Assembly (NCBI GenBank): GCA_029718625.1
Contig: CM056380.1
Coordinates: forward strand, 109,731,021-109,795,020
Reading direction: 5' to 3'
Origin: Synaphobranchus kaupii
Taxonomy: Eukaryota > Chordata > Actinopteri > Anguilliformes > Synaphobranchidae
Length of the DNA: 64,000 nt
Below the pieces are notes generated by a model. It was not told the origin of the DNA and made no database searches. It worked only from the letters and a program-made list of their open reading frames with translations. Numbering within the stretch: position 1 is the first letter of the stretch; each line of letters opens with the position of its first letter. A program made the position numbers and the translations under genes. This document shows, piece after piece, positions 20,150 to 33,720 of this stretch.

Positions 20150-23100
20150 GATCAAATGAAGGAGAATCACAGAGGCACGTTATAGCCATGTTGTGTGAAA
20201 GCTTGTGTGGAGCTGCAGATTTAGGAGTAAAGACTTTTACACAGGGCCGTAGGCCCATCCACCATTTAAGACACCAAGACACTAATTTAGGACATTAGGT
20301 CTGCCAATCATTTAGGGCCCTAAAGCGGACCAGCTGAACGCAGCAATTCATTTAAAGCCACTAAAAAAGTCGGTACCGTTATGAAACCACTGACTCTCAG
20401 TCTGGATGAGCTCAGCAGGAATTTACCAACACGGGTTTTCAGATACAGCTTTCATGTCAGCGGGAATGTCTTACCGAAATTCAGAGCCAACGTATTTGGT
20501 CAAAAAATGGATGGAAACAATTAAAGGCGTTCACAAAAGGGAATCGTGAAAGCATTCCAGAATATTCAAAAACGTAAATTATGAAAGCATTCCAGAACAT
20601 TCCAAAATGAAAATTACTATTTTCATTTTAGTATGGCAGACTCCTTTGGCAGATACGGTAAAACACCTTTTTTTGGTTACTAAGGCTACACAATTTTTAA
20701 TCAAATTTTTATTGTGATATCAATATTGGCTTTCCACAATTACTAAACAAGAATAATCGAGAATGACGATTTTGAAGGCACAGTCCGTTTAGAAATGAAA
20801 ACTCTCACTTTACTGGACTTTCTCTGGTGTTCTATATCAAACAAAGCACTCCTATTTTACCTCCCTCACAGTCGAGGGTTAGGGGTAGAAAATGCGAAAA
20901 TATAAGCACCTATTCATTCAAAATGTGAAAGTGCAACAAAAGTATTATGTTCCGAAAACCAATGAATTGTCGTGTTAAATAATCATGATGTCAGTATTGA
21001 CTAAAATAATCGTGATTATACTTTTTGCCATAACCATGCAGCCAGAATGGCTACAATAAAATAAGTGGCACTGTCCAGATATAACGACAAAAGCTAAATA
21101 ACGATGAAAGCATTCCGGAATGTTCAGGAATGACGCATCTCTCCTCCGCTGCTTCTACAGTTACAGGTAAACATGGCCTCCGTCTCCTTCCGCATCGCTC
21201 AACCTCCCCCCCCACACAACAAACAAAGCTTTCCCGCCAGCTCTCTCCCACCGTCTTGGGATGCCAGATAGATGGAGACGTCCGGCCCGACGGCATTCTA
21301 CACGAGTAGGCGGGGCATGGGAGCTACCGTCGGTGGACAGCCAACAGTACACAGTTCACTCACAGTTTGCCTTTGTAGCTTTTGACGGTGCTAATGTTGT
21401 GACCTCGCTGCGGAGGGAAAGTTCCCTTTGCTTAGTCCCATGGGAGTGCACCTGCTGAGGCTGACTGAGTGCAGTGCAGACGGGAAGAGGGAGGCGTGTA
21501 AGGACTTAACGCCTTTAGAGAAACACACCTGACTGGGGAGAGTTTTTAGGACGCGGTTTTGCGTCTTTCACCGCACCCACCAGGTCTCTCCTGCACCTGT
21601 TCGAACGGCAGGTGAGAGAGGGGAGAGGGAAGCACTGCGCCAGGAGACCAGGCCTGAGACAGGCATCCTGTCGCCATCGCTTATAATCAACGTTTCTGGG
21701 CATCTACTACAGCCGCTGGATAGCAAGGAGACAAACTATCACTGGTGTGTGTCTGCGAGTGTGTGTGTGTGTGCCGTGTCTGACAGCTTTCGCTAAACCC
21801 CAAACAGGAAATACTAGTTCTGAGTCAACATGACACCGCACATGACATGACCACAAAGACACGAGCTGTACCTTTTTCAACACTTGTTAGGAGAGCTTGT
21901 TAAAGTGGATATAAGCTCAATATGGACGTAAAATGACCTTTAACAAACTGACTTGGATTATTAAAAAATATACTATCACAGAAGAGAATATTTTAATTTG
22001 CGATTAAAGGGTTTTTGAGGAGCATTTTAACAACTGATGTTTTACAAAGTAAAAAACAAAATCTTGTTTGGATTTTGTACTTAAATATATAATTCAACTT
22101 TGAGTTAATTAATAAGACTGGATTCATAGAATTTTTCACCTGTTACCAAATAAGGCACAGAAAGCCAATATAAATTATGCTTGGTCATTGGCCCTAAAAT
22201 CAATTTTGAAATCAAAAATAAATTTTATCGAATATTTTATGTAAATTACAAGGTGCTAGTGCTACTTTCATTAGTAGCTTTCCAGTCCAAAATATTCTCA
22301 CTCCATATAAAGTGGAGATAAGATACGAACTCCCATTGCAAAAATAATCAGAGCACTAACTAACTAATCAGAGTACTCACAAGTGTTCAAATATCCACAT
22401 AGGACAGGACAGGGGAGAAAGTGTGAACGTCATTTATAGCAGGGGCGCACAATATGGAAATTAAGAGTCGATATCAATAGCCGATATTTGCCTGGCCCTG
22501 CAGAGTGATTCATCCCTGTTTTAGATAGTAGCACAAAGGCAAACTGCAAAACAGGTTTCCAGTCAGGAAACAAGTAGATGAGCACAGATGTCAACTTATG
22601 AAGGAAACATGCAGCATATTTTAATTGTGTACAAAAACTACGAAACTTGCTTATATTTCCTAAGCAGGGAGCATGAGTCTAGAGAGCTATGGAGTCTCTG
22701 CGTAGCTTTGCCTTTGAATTTGGCTGGTAAAAATGATACATAAAAAATAAGGTGGATAATTATGATTACCGATGCTACCTCTCAAGCATGACATTTTAAC
22801 TTAATTCACAGCATCGGCAGTGAGTCACCTCTGGCTCCCCTGACAATAGTCACCTCTCTGCAGCATATGGAGTGTGACCAATTTGGGCCATGATATTAGC
22901 ATTAATATTAGCATTGGGCAAATGCCAATAGGTTGGCTTTGAACTAGTATTGGCCAATACCAATACAGTCCCAATATTATTTTGAGTACATAATTTATAG
23001 CAGAGTTAATTAGATAATTATGACTTCATTGTTCCCTACACAGCAGCAGAAACCGACAGGACGACAAAGTCATTGAGGCGCTACATTAGCACGTTAGCCA

Positions 23101-23832
23101 TGCAAAGTTTACCAGGCCTGCTGAGCTTTCACAGGGATTGGCACATTCAGCTCTTTTTTTCTTTTCTTTTTTTTGCTTTGGCCATCATGTCTTGCATCCA
23201 ACAGAGAAGAGAAAATAAATGAGTCGTTTCGAGAGGGAAAAAACCTAGGAGCTACTATCGACTCACTCGACTGACTAATTAAATCACTGTGTTCATGTGG
23301 ACAGGGCAAGTTTAGCCTACGCAGATTCTTTAAGGACAATTTAAAGGCAAGATGCCATAGTACATCCCAAAGGAGACGTTTGGCGTGCCTTACTGTGTAG
23401 GGCCGTGGAGGAAAGCCTCATTTCAAGTTCATACGAGATATGCAGGCTATTAATAGCTTGAAAGTAAAAGCACAGATAATGCATTGATTTTTATTTTAAT
23501 AATGCAATATTTTCACTTGTGGAACAGAGTTAAAGTATCAAAAGAAAGAAAAAAAGACAACAGTTAGGCCAATTAACTGCAATTAATTTGCACTAGGTCT
23601 AAACTTCAGAAAGCTGAAGGTTGAAAAGTGTTGCAGTTACATCGAAGTTCAGGGGAGTGTGAGTATTTTTTCATTTTTGAGTTTTAAACGGCCGGCGTGA
23701 ACATGAAATGAATTTTTTTATTTATTAGCAAAATGGATGTTGCTCTTCCATTCCATATTTGTTCATTTGACATGCTCCTCTAAAAATAAAAGCAGAGGTC
23801 AAGACAAGAGGAGCTAGAAGAGGGGAGGCATG
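20150..23832. other. Noncoding stretch, no feature recognised
   Basis: AT-rich, no exon-like ORF with splice borders and no clear repeat ends. A small duplication of ATGAAAGCATTCCAGAA occurs at 20550-20605. Probably tmem63b 5' intron or upstream DNA. Confidence 0.5.
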
Positions 23833-24079
23833 ACTCATTACATTACATTACAGGCATTTAGCAGATGCTCTTATCCAGAGCGACTTACACAACTTTTATT
23901 ATTTATTTTACATATCCATTTACAGCTGGATATATACTGAAGCGATTCAGGTTAAGTACCTTGCTCAAGGGTACAACGGCAGTGTACTACCTGGGAATTG
24001 AACCGGCAACCTTTAGGTTACAAGGCCAGTTCCTTAACCATTATGCTACACTGCTGCCGCATTATACTACACTGCCGCC
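23833..24079 (-). repeat. V-SINE, minus orientation
   Basis: It begins with CATTACATTACATTACAGGC and GCAGATGCTCTTATCCAGAG (the reverse of the SINE tail) and ends in a degenerate tRNA head with a duplicated ATTATGCTACACTGC segment. Confidence 0.85.
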
Positions 24080-26879
24080 CTCACCTAGACCCCCTCACTT
24101 TTGTTGTTAAAGTCAGTAAGTCTCTCAGCCAGCACTGATAATTCAGTTATAATGCACTCGATCCAAACCCAAGAGGAGTCAGAGAAACTGATATATGGTT
24201 CCGAGGCTTCAGCGTTTAAACATTTCAAAAGGGCCCGGTGTCATGTTCAAAGAAGACGCCCGTCTTTCGAACCTCACAAACCCGCTGGAGCCTTCTGTCC
24301 CGGGGAATCCCCATATTCCGTGGCACGTGGATCTAGTCCAGGTCTCTCCAAAGCTGCTCTCGGCTTTTCCGTTTCGCCCGCTCTGCATTTCAGAAGCGGA
24401 GCTTTGAAAACTAATACTGCACCAGTGCTGAGGCCCAGATATACTGCAAGTCACTGTACGTGATCACTGGGTCTCTCAATGTGGTCTTTTGCAAAATATA
24501 AAAGTAACTGGAGAAATTCAGGGAATTAATGAACCCAGGTCGCGTGTATAGTTTGGCGTACCATAGAGAAAACTGTGCTTACAAGGCAGGTATAATAGGC
24601 TATGTTGTACAGTACAGCCAACCAAACAACGTTACCTGGGTTTTAGTGTGCTCTATCACAACAGCATTACGGAACTACCTTTTATCTATAAAAACTCTCA
24701 TTGTCTGTCTTTCTGAAACCATCAGGAGACCAGAGGCTTTAATTATTCATTCACAAGATGCTGATCTGGACTGATACAGCAATCAGGTCAAGCAGAAAAG
24801 AGAAAACGGCCAGAGCGCACAATGTAGACTCCAAGCCCACTGCTTACGAGAGCAGACTCTTCTCCAAATATCAAGCAGCACAAACATTAAAAAAGGGGTA
24901 CGGAATCTAAAGGTGTCATTTAAGAAACGGAAAACTAAAAAAAAACGGTACTGCAGGCCCCCCCACTTACCGGCGATCGGAACGCTTGTGCGTCGACTAC
25001 GTTGGTCGATCTTGTGAAAAGATTATTCTTGTCCAGAACTTTGAGAAGGGAATGGTTAGCAGTTATACCCTGAGGTGATGGGGAGTGATTCCAAAGCGCC
25101 GTCGGTCGCGGGCCCTGGCGTGTGACCTGAAAGTTGGGGGTTCCTCTGCCGAGGGGGGGGTGGTGGGGGAGGGGGTGGGCGGGCAGGGCGCAGAACAGTC
25201 GCCGTCCCAAATCCGACTGCTCTCTGCGCGGGCCGACACCCCTCTCTCTCCCCAACGGGCCAGACCTCGCCTGCCACCCTCCCCCTTAAGCACCACTGAT
25301 GAAAGGCTCGAGGCCTGTCTTGTGAGTCAGACAAATCGAATTACCGCAGCCCGCCTCCTGCTGTTCACGTGAAGGGCGTTTCTGTGCCGGGAGCTTCGCC
25401 AAAGAATGACACATTTATGCCACCCTCCCCCCCTCTACGCCCCAAACCGACATGAACTGACATCATCGGAAGAGGGGTCAAAAAATAAATAAAATAAATA
25501 AAAAAGCATGCCGTGTTGTTTGCCCCAAAATGGACACCGTACTGTACACAAGCGCAGCCTACCGACTGCCCAAAGTAGCAGATGTCCAACCTGATTAGGC
25601 CCTAGGGTGATAAATACACTTGCTACACAAAGAAACTATGGTGTACTTTCAAAAGAATTAAACTGCTTTTCAAAAAGACAAGTCCATATAGTCACACAGA
25701 ACATGGCTTTCACGCGGAACAGAGATGTGCCAGAACACGTCTATATGCGGTACAATAATCACAACTTCTTTTCACCATCTGAAAAAAAAAACCTCAAAGA
25801 CCAGTAATCCCATGAGAGGAATCTATTCTAAACTAGCAGACCACAACAAAAGAAACACACGCAGGAACGGCTATTTTTACCGTCGTGACCGACAAACTTA
25901 CCCAAAGGAACAAGCACAACGGACTGTAGCTTCACTCCGTCTGCGCGCAACAGTTCAACAAGCGCACGGTTCAGTAAGTACCTTGTTTCTTAGGCTACTG
26001 TGTGGTTCACACCTTGGTGAGCCGTATAGCTTACGCAAACACTAACAAGCAGGCAGCACCACAAACGGCTTTATCATCGTTACATTTTTCAAAAGCAGAC
26101 TCATTTTGATGACCCATCAAAAACCTGGTCACGAGAAAGTCTTTTTAACTTATATTTTTATGCCTAGTGTTTTATGTTGCATTTCCTTTTTTTTGTGTGT
26201 CAACTGTCTGTATGTTACCACACAAGAAGTTGCCTATTTTTTAATTTTTTGAAACCTGATTTATAAAATGATCTACAATTTGCAGGCAAATTACAGGATG
26301 AAATAGGCCCTGTATAAATTTATTTCAGTTGCACCTGCTAGCTTCCCAAGGATATTTTCTGCAAACAAAAACAACAGTCTAATCTGAGATAGCCTGGCAT
26401 AATTTCACTGGGACGCTGTCAACATGGCTTTTTGTACAACAGCTTAGTGTAATACCAAGCTAGGCTTCTTATGAACACCATGGTCACTACAGCCCTGGAA
26501 CAAAAGCCCAACCAGAGGGGGGCCGTGTGGTGCGGTCCACAGGGTGGCCAACTCTCAAGCCATATATCCACCCCCTGCCCCTGTGCGGCCGGGGGTTTGA
26601 TGCCCCGCCATGTAATCCAATCTCTATTGGTTAGCCGCTGTGCTTTTCCTGATAAAGCAAAAAATACGAAAGGAGGGCGAACTATTCTCTTTAATTAAAA
26701 AAAAAAGCAAAACAATGAGAAAAATCTTAATTTTTTCATGCAACTGGCCTTCAAAAATGATCATAAATGTAAGAAAAAAATAACTGTCCGTCATAGTTAC
26801 AGACAAAACGAGAGAGACGGTGAAAACTGCATGAGAGACAGACATTTGAGAATTGTCAGTCAAGTTTTGTGGCTGTATC

Positions 26880-26911
<32 letters not shown>

Positions 26912-27020
26912 CGCGTGTGTGCAGGGGGGTGCCTGTTTGTAAGGCTCTGAGCTGCTCGGATTCAGCCCGGCGGTTTTCGTGTTTCCGGTCCTTTCCGATG
27001 TAAGAGGCGGGCAGCACTCC
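24080..27020. other. Noncoding stretch, little recognised
   Basis: A moderately CpG-containing patch at 24960-25330 and a possible degenerate SINE near 26515-26640. No supported exon. Confidence 0.45.
26878..26923. repeat. (GT)n microsatellite
   Basis: A GT/GC-alternating run of about 45 bp in noncoding DNA. Confidence 0.95.
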
Positions 27021-27023
27021 AAC

Positions 27024-27268
27024 ACTCTCAGAAATAAAGGTACAACGGAGGTACATTTTTCTTCTTTAAGGAGCAAATCTCACAAATCTACCCTCAAAGT
27101 ACAATATTGTTCTATGTGGGTCCTGACAAGTGCCGTTTCAAAAATTTACAGATTAATTATGTATTGCTGGCTAGGGGGACAGTTTTATGTACCTATAGGG
27201 CACCACCTCAGTGACAAGCATAGGTTTTTAGGTACTTTTCGTACCTTTATTTTTTCCTGAGAGCGTAC
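27024..27268. mobile_element. MITE with imperfect inverted ends
   Basis: The left end CTCTCAGAAATAAAGGTAC and the right end GTACCTTTATTTTTTCCTGAGAG are near reverse complements around about 240 bp of noncoding sequence. The superfamily cannot be determined from the ends alone. Confidence 0.65.
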
Positions 27269-27326
27269 AGGTCCGGAGCGGACCGGGCTCTTTAAGCCCA
27301 GAGTCCTCCCCACAGTTCTCATGGGT

Positions 27327-27327
<1 letters not shown>

Positions 27328-27366
<39 letters not shown>

Positions 27367-27378
27367 GAGCAGGAGCAG
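27328..27378. repeat. (GGAGCA)n hexanucleotide array
   Basis: Eight or so AGGAGC units; followed at 27537-27590 by a (GAGAGAGC)n array. Confidence 0.9.
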
Positions 27379-28149
27379 GGAGCGAGGCGGGAATGCCGTG
27401 CCGAAACAGACCGACTGACTCATGAGTGAAAAATTGTGCACGGCCTCTCCCGCCTGATGCAGGGTCGCCATAGCGCCAGGTTCCGTCATGCCTCCCCAAA
27501 CACAAACAAAGAGCGCAGAGGTGCTGGTGGGGAACAGAGAGCGAGAGAGCGAGAGAGAGCGAGAGAGAGCGAGAGAGAGCGAGAGAGCGACTCCCTCCTT
27601 CACTTATGCCCCATTCCCAGACCACTGGCAAATTAACATGAACACACCCCCATACACATCAACACCCGTCTCCTGTTCACCAAACTTAATTTGGTGTAAA
27701 TGTAGCGCAGGGTTCATTACAGATCTAACAGTTTCACAAGGCTGTTCTGAAGACAGCCCAGTGTGACGTTCCCCCAGGTTGTCTTTGTACTAGGCAGGGT
27801 GGTGAGATGGCATGACCGGGTGGGGGCTGCGATCGTTAACGGGGGACGGGAGGGGGCTGCGATCGTTGACAGGGGGGGGTTTATTTATTCGCTGAGTTGA
27901 CTTAACCTTCTGTGCGCGGCCAAGCAGCCAATCGATGACAGCTTATCAAAACACTCATTTCATAGGCTACTTTTGTAGAGTTTGTTACTGTTACATCGAC
28001 AATGATGGATTGACATGCCGTATGTCCAAAGCCCCCCCTGCAAAACATTTACTGGACATCGGTGAACTTGATGAACACGATGAACGTGTTGGACTCGGAC
28101 ACGGACTGGCAAAAACGTTTTATTTGATTTTACCAACATCTTAGTGGTT

Positions 28150-28370
28150 TCGTGTGCAGAGAGTGATTTGTGTGAATTAACACCAGCCACATGCTGGTAA
28201 AATTTTGATTGTCTAGCAGCCACTTTGGCAGGTAACCAGCCAGATTTGTGTTATCCTGTAAAAGGTAATGTGGCTGGTAAAATGTTGAAAATGGCTGGTG
28301 ATTTTTAGAATCCACAGACCACTCTGGCCAGTGGATGAAAAAGTTAATTTCCTACCCTGCTCGGGTGACG
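28150..28370. repeat. Dispersed repeat family, copy 1
   Basis: Contains GTAATGTGGCTGGTAAAATG and AAATGGCTGGTGATTTTTAG, followed by a CCACTCTGGCCAGTGGATGA-type end. Two more copies lie at 28640-28870 and 59375-59580. No inverted ends or coding capacity were recognised. Confidence 0.8.
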
Positions 28371-28639
28371 GGTCAAAAGATTACCAACGGATGTTTTGGT
28401 TATTTAGCGGCAGAATGCGTTTGGAAACACTTCTGCGGCCGCCAGAGTCTGAGTGTTTTCCAATTAATTTTTAATCCCGAGAGGCCTGACGTTTGAAGAG
28501 AGCCGACGGAAAACAAAGGATTTCGAAGGCCCATAAATCTGCTTCACGGAATTATCACGAATCCAGCTGTGCCGAAAAAAAGACGGCCGTCTCGTGCGGC
28601 CCTTCAGACCAGCTAAATACGAGCCAAAGATCAGAACCG

Positions 28640-28870
28640 TGGCGGTCTGGCATCAGTGTGAAATGAACACCTGCCACCAGCAAAATGATAGTAAAACTTT
28701 TGATTGTGGCGGGTAAGATTTTCTACTTTAGCAGCCACTCCGTCAGGTACCCAACCAAGCGATATTGTATTAAAGGTAACGTGGCTGGTAAAATGTAGAA
28801 AATGGCTGGTGATTTTAAGAATCCACAAGCCACTCTGGCCAGTGGGTGAAAAAGTAAACTTAATGCCCTG
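28640..28870. repeat. Dispersed repeat family, copy 2
   Basis: Same block order as copy 1 and the same strand: GTAACGTGGCTGGTAAAATG, AATGGCTGGTGATTTTAAGA, CCACTCTGGCCAGTGGGTGA. Confidence 0.8.
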
Positions 28871-31597
28871 TCTGGCATCCAGTGAACTATCATTGCTTCC
28901 CCCTCTACTGCCAACCATTAAATCACCATGATAAGAACGGCACACATTTATCAAGTGCCAGGTCAGGAGAGACGGGAGTCTGCCAAAAAGATACTGAAAG
29001 AGAAACCTCAGTCCTCCGTCACACCGGCCTGTGCTGACGCCGCATGACTGATTGAGGGGCATTGTTCAGGTAGAAAAGACCCTGTAAAGCCTGCAGAATG
29101 CTCTGTTCAGCCCTCACCATTTCTCACGAGCACTTGGAAGAAAAGGCTGCTGGGAGATGTAGTCTTTCAACGAAGCTTGGCTCCTTCAGTGCCGTCTCTG
29201 CACTGCAGCCGCACAACGTTGTCAGCCTGAGGTGAGCCGCATGACAACCAGGAACCCGTGGCCAACGGCAGCTCCAGGTTTTCAACAAACACGCTGACGC
29301 TAGAGATTTCTTACCTCACCCGCCTTGCCCTTGGGGGCCGAAGGAACATCCTGTCTGTACAGCTAGAGAGTACAGATTCATGTCGTTTCTCTCTGTGTTT
29401 GAGTATGCTAAAGTGCTAGCAGGACGTACCAAACACACAAAAACTCTTCTTACGTCCTACGAGGCTTGACAAAAATGAACTATTCGCTGCTCTCAATACT
29501 TTGGGTTTGGGTAGGAGGTCAATTAGTAAAAGGGGTTGACTACAGAACAAGCCTGCACATTTATAAAAAATAAAAAAAATAAAAATTAAAAAAACATATG
29601 AAATATGCAGATGGCAGAGTATGTTTTTTGAGCATATCTCCTGGGTCTGAATTGTTCCAACCCAAGTGTGTTTAAGTGCTATTAGCACTCATGTGTGGTT
29701 AAATGCAGTAATATTAGTGCTCATTGGTGGGTAATGCAGTAATATTAGTGCTCATTGGTGGGTAATGCAGTAATATTAGTGCTGTTAGCAGAGAGGCATA
29801 AGATTAGCCCACGCTGTGTATTCTGTTTACTCCAAAAAGTTGTCCTCATAGCCACCCTGCACCTGACCACCAGTAGCGTTTACACTGTCAACAGCCTGGA
29901 GGCCCGGCTGTACCCGCCACAGCCAAACAGACTCCTGCCGTGACACTCCAGCTTCCTGTTCCTCAACACAACAATCACTAATTAAAGGGCTAATATTGTG
30001 TTCCCAGCTTCCTCCTTCAGTCCAGCCCGAAAAACAGCAGCTTGAAAACACCCGTGCGTACAATTCGATATTGAAAGATCTGTCACGCATACTGTCAAGA
30101 CAGCATTTAAAGGTTGGCATCGACCAGGATTTCAATGGCGCAATATATCAATCATTTAGCCAGATAAGCCAGGGACAAACTACATCGTGGTCAGCTGTAT
30201 TATGGAAGGGGAGTGCGGCTTGTTGGCCTTGCAGGTACACACGGCGTTAATGATCGACTGTATTACACGCCATTAACGGGGCCTTACAAAGCGCGACCTT
30301 TGGCGACGGCGGAAATATGTCACAGTCGTGTCGGAACAGTTTCACCCCACTGCACGACGTGTGCAGAGGACAAGACTGGAATGTGTCACATGACCAGTAG
30401 TCCGTCCTCTTCCCCCTTGGGGGAGAAGACCATTTTCCTAACAGACAGAGCTAGTGGCAGTTAGTGAGGCAAACTGAAGCCAGTAAGGGTGGAATACATA
30501 CCCAAAGGAATGAGGCACGCACCAACAGACGATAACAAAAATGAAAACTGCACACTCTTCTCACTGGCAGTTTAGATTAATTAACTATTGCCTTTGGTGA
30601 AATGGCAACAAAAAATAAATAAATAAATTGCAGAAAGGCAAATTGCTGGAATTGCAAAGCAAGGCAGCTCAGCCCTGGAGGAGATAAGGCAACGCTGAAC
30701 AAACCAATCAGGATCGTAAACATCGGGGCGGATGAAGAGGGCGTGCTATGGAATGCTGGGAAAAGCGCACGCCGGGAGGTTGAACTGAGCCTCTTCCAAA
30801 GACTTCCCAATCAGTACTCTGCCCAAACGCACAGCCGTGCACGTCTCGGATTCAACACATCAAACCGCCAGGAGCATCTCTGATTCAATAACCCAAACTG
30901 AGGCTCCACAGGGGGGGGGTCCATGGTCATTTCTCCAGGACCATGTGGAATCTGAAAAAGTCGATATTATTCATTTGTCCAGTGCAGGGTTGCCAAGTCT
31001 TATATGAAAAGGGCCGGTGCGGGTGCAGGCTTTCGTTTTATCCCACCATTAAAAAACCCAACTCAAATAAATAATGAACTAATCATGGTCTTCAACAGAG
31101 ACTTTGATTGGTTGAGTCAGGCGTTTTACTGCTTGGCTAGAACAGAAGCCTGCAGCGTTTTCGGATAAGATCGGAAAGCCCTTCATGAGTATGGTGACCC
31201 GCAGCCCATCTCGTCCAAAGGGATGAGAAGCGCAGGCAGCAGAAGCCGTTTGATGTTGTGCAAGCAATAATGAAACGCAGTGTTTTAACACCAGCAACCA
31301 CATCCACATCCGCTATGAAAGCAAGTCCAGGCTAACACCCTGGTAAGACCTAGCAATGAGTGCTAAGTGTGAAGACTGAGGCTAAGCCAGGCCCAGTACA
31401 AAAAATATATATATATCCTACTGGTTTCACTTGCTTCTAATGACTACAGACCACAAAAGGTAATTTTCAGAAAGGTAGTCTAGTACTCTTGACACAAATC
31501 ACAACACAAACAAAAAGGGGTTAGAGGCAAATAAACTTCACTTTCCTGTAGACAAGATACAATAACTCAAGCTGATCTGCAAGCCCATTAAGCTGAT
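28871..31597. other. Noncoding stretch, little recognised
   Basis: A 37-bp unit GGTAATGCAGTAATATTAGT + GCTCATTGG repeats about three times at 29700-29785. Otherwise unique-looking sequence without supported exons. Confidence 0.45.
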
Positions 31598-31830
31598 GGG
31601 CGGCAGTGTAGCATAATGGTTAAGGAACTGGCCTTGTAACCGAAAGGTTGCAGGTTCGATTCCCAGGTAGGACACTGCCGTTGTACCCTTGAGCAAGGTA
31701 CTTAACCTGAATTGCTTCAGTATATATCCAGCTGTATAAATGGATAATATGTAAAAAATGATAAAAGGTTGTGTAAGTCGCTCTGGATAAGAGCGTCTGC
31801 TAAATGCCTATAATGTAATGCAATGTAATC
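31598..31830 (+). repeat. V-SINE (tRNA-derived SINE)
   Basis: The tRNA-like head has an A-box region (AGCATAATGGTTAAGGAACT) and B box GGTTCGATTCC. The conserved tail is TCGCTCTGGATAAGAGCGTC (31777-31796), then TGCTAAATGCC and a TAATGTAATG-type repeat end. Typical teleost V-SINE organisation; this is the best-preserved copy here. Confidence 0.9.
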
Positions 31831-32844
31831 TGTACCGCAACCCAGATCACATTTTCAGGACAAAAGTGACGAAAGAATAAGCGGAACAAAGACCTAGTTT
31901 TTTTCCACGGAGGGGAAAACCATGCCACTCAGCACAGCCGTACATTTTATTTTTTTGACTCGTAGATTTAGCAAACACCGCATTAAGTAACGTTAGTTCT
32001 GCGGTGGAAATTTGGGTTAACGACGCGGACACGCGATTTCAGCGGGAGAGATGTCACGGCGCAGACAGACGGGACTCGCGACCGGCAGAGAGCCGTTACT
32101 TATTTAAAAGGAAGCGCTTCGCTTCGTGGAACAGCCCTGGAGCCATCGTTCATTGTGGAGTCTCTATCACGGATGTTGGTTGGGATATCTTTAGGATAAA
32201 GCACCGCGCTGCTTCCCGCTGCGCCTGGCTGTGTAAGCAACACAGGTCCGGGGCACAAAGTAACCAAACCTGAAGGCTTCTGTTCTGGCACATGAAGGTC
32301 ATCTAGTATCTAGCCCCAATGCCTCATTTTCCTATACTCCAATGTGTTTTGTTTTTTTGGTTTGTTTTTTTGCTGTAGGCAGGAGATAAAGAAATGCATT
32401 CTGGGAGACTAGTTTCAGGAAGCTGAACAGGATGGTATAGAGGAAAATGTGTTTGTTTTAGCTTTAATGATTCTTATATCAGCAAGACAATATGCATCGT
32501 ATTTACCAATATGTAGCCTGTATACATTTAGTCACTTAGCGAATACTCTTATCCAGATTGACTTATAAAGTGCATAAACAAAGGTCATAACAGATGGTAA
32601 GTGCGATACTAGACACAAGGGACTTTAAAGGATGCAGTGCTATAAGTAGCACAATGGATTTGGGCGTGTAGTGTTAAAAGTAGCATAAGTATGGCCACGG
32701 GCAGTTAAGAGTTCTTTTGAGTCCGTGTTTGTTGAGCCAAGATGCTGCTTGAAAAGTTTTCAGTCTGTGGTAGAACTTTACAGTATAAAAGCCTGTGTGC
32801 ACCATGTATGAAAAATTTATTAATTAATTAATAACAATAATAAT

Positions 32845-33720
32845 GTTATTAGGGGTCCAAGCACGTAGTGCGGGAACCCTATTGTTATTGCTGGTTCTAT
32901 TATTATTATTCCCACATTTGTTACAATCGCAACAAAACCACATGATAAGTTTTGCTGAAACTTTGCAGACATGTAGACACTGTAACGATTCCAACACAAT
33001 TGACCTGATGGTGGCGCTATAGAGACAAAGTGAAATTCTATAATCCTTTGGGCTATAACTTTTGAACCGTTTAGCCTATCATCAAAATTCCATCTTGGAT
33101 TGGCCGCCATTTTGGAAATGTGATTACCATTTCCCTCTGTCCCCAGTTTTGGCCTAACCACAAAACTGACAACTATGAAACTTAGCACCTTAGTAGGAGG
33201 TAGTTTACACACAGCGATTTTGGCACTGATTGGCCACTTGGTGGCGCTGTAACTGTCATTTGAATTTCCAATATTCAAACAATCATAACTTCTGCCCCTT
33301 TGCAGATAGAGACTTACATTCTACATCAGAAGATGCGTCTCCCCATGGACAAATCAATTGCTTAGGAGTCATTAGGTCCACCATTTTGTATTTTCAGCCA
33401 TTTTTTATTTATTGAAAAACCTTTAAAAAACATCTCCCCCTAGAGTGTTTGATCTATCAACATGGAACTATCACCAATTTGTTCAGATAAAGGTCCTCTT
33501 AAAATTAACGTTAAAGAAATCGGATACTTCAAACAACATGGCCGCAGTAAGCCAATAAAAATTGATGTGGGCGTGGTCATTTGCTAGTAACTCCAAAATG
33601 ATTTGAAGCATATTGATGAAATCTAGTAGCTATACTAGCACTCACATCAAGAGCCAAACTGTAAAGTATTGGCCAAATTGAATCAAATAGTGGCACTATA
33701 GAGTACAATATGTATTTTTA
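32845..33720. repeat. Dispersed teleost repeat of unknown class
   Basis: It starts with GGGGTCCAAGCACGTAGTGC and GGGAACCCTATTGTTATTGC and continues with CTGATGGTGGCGCTATAGAG, a recurrent fish interspersed sequence. The 152-codon minus ORF across it shows no domain. Confidence 0.5.

Noticed and set aside
19705..20298. 100-200-codon Cys/Val- or His/Thr-rich ORFs on both strands
   Set aside because: Translations of (GT)n microsatellite sequence.
31620..31690. A functional tRNA gene
   Set aside because: Good A and B boxes, but the sequence continues into the V-SINE body and tail and lacks a paired acceptor stem.
32820..33278. 152-codon minus ORF
   Set aside because: Lies within a dispersed fish repeat; no domain and no splice context.
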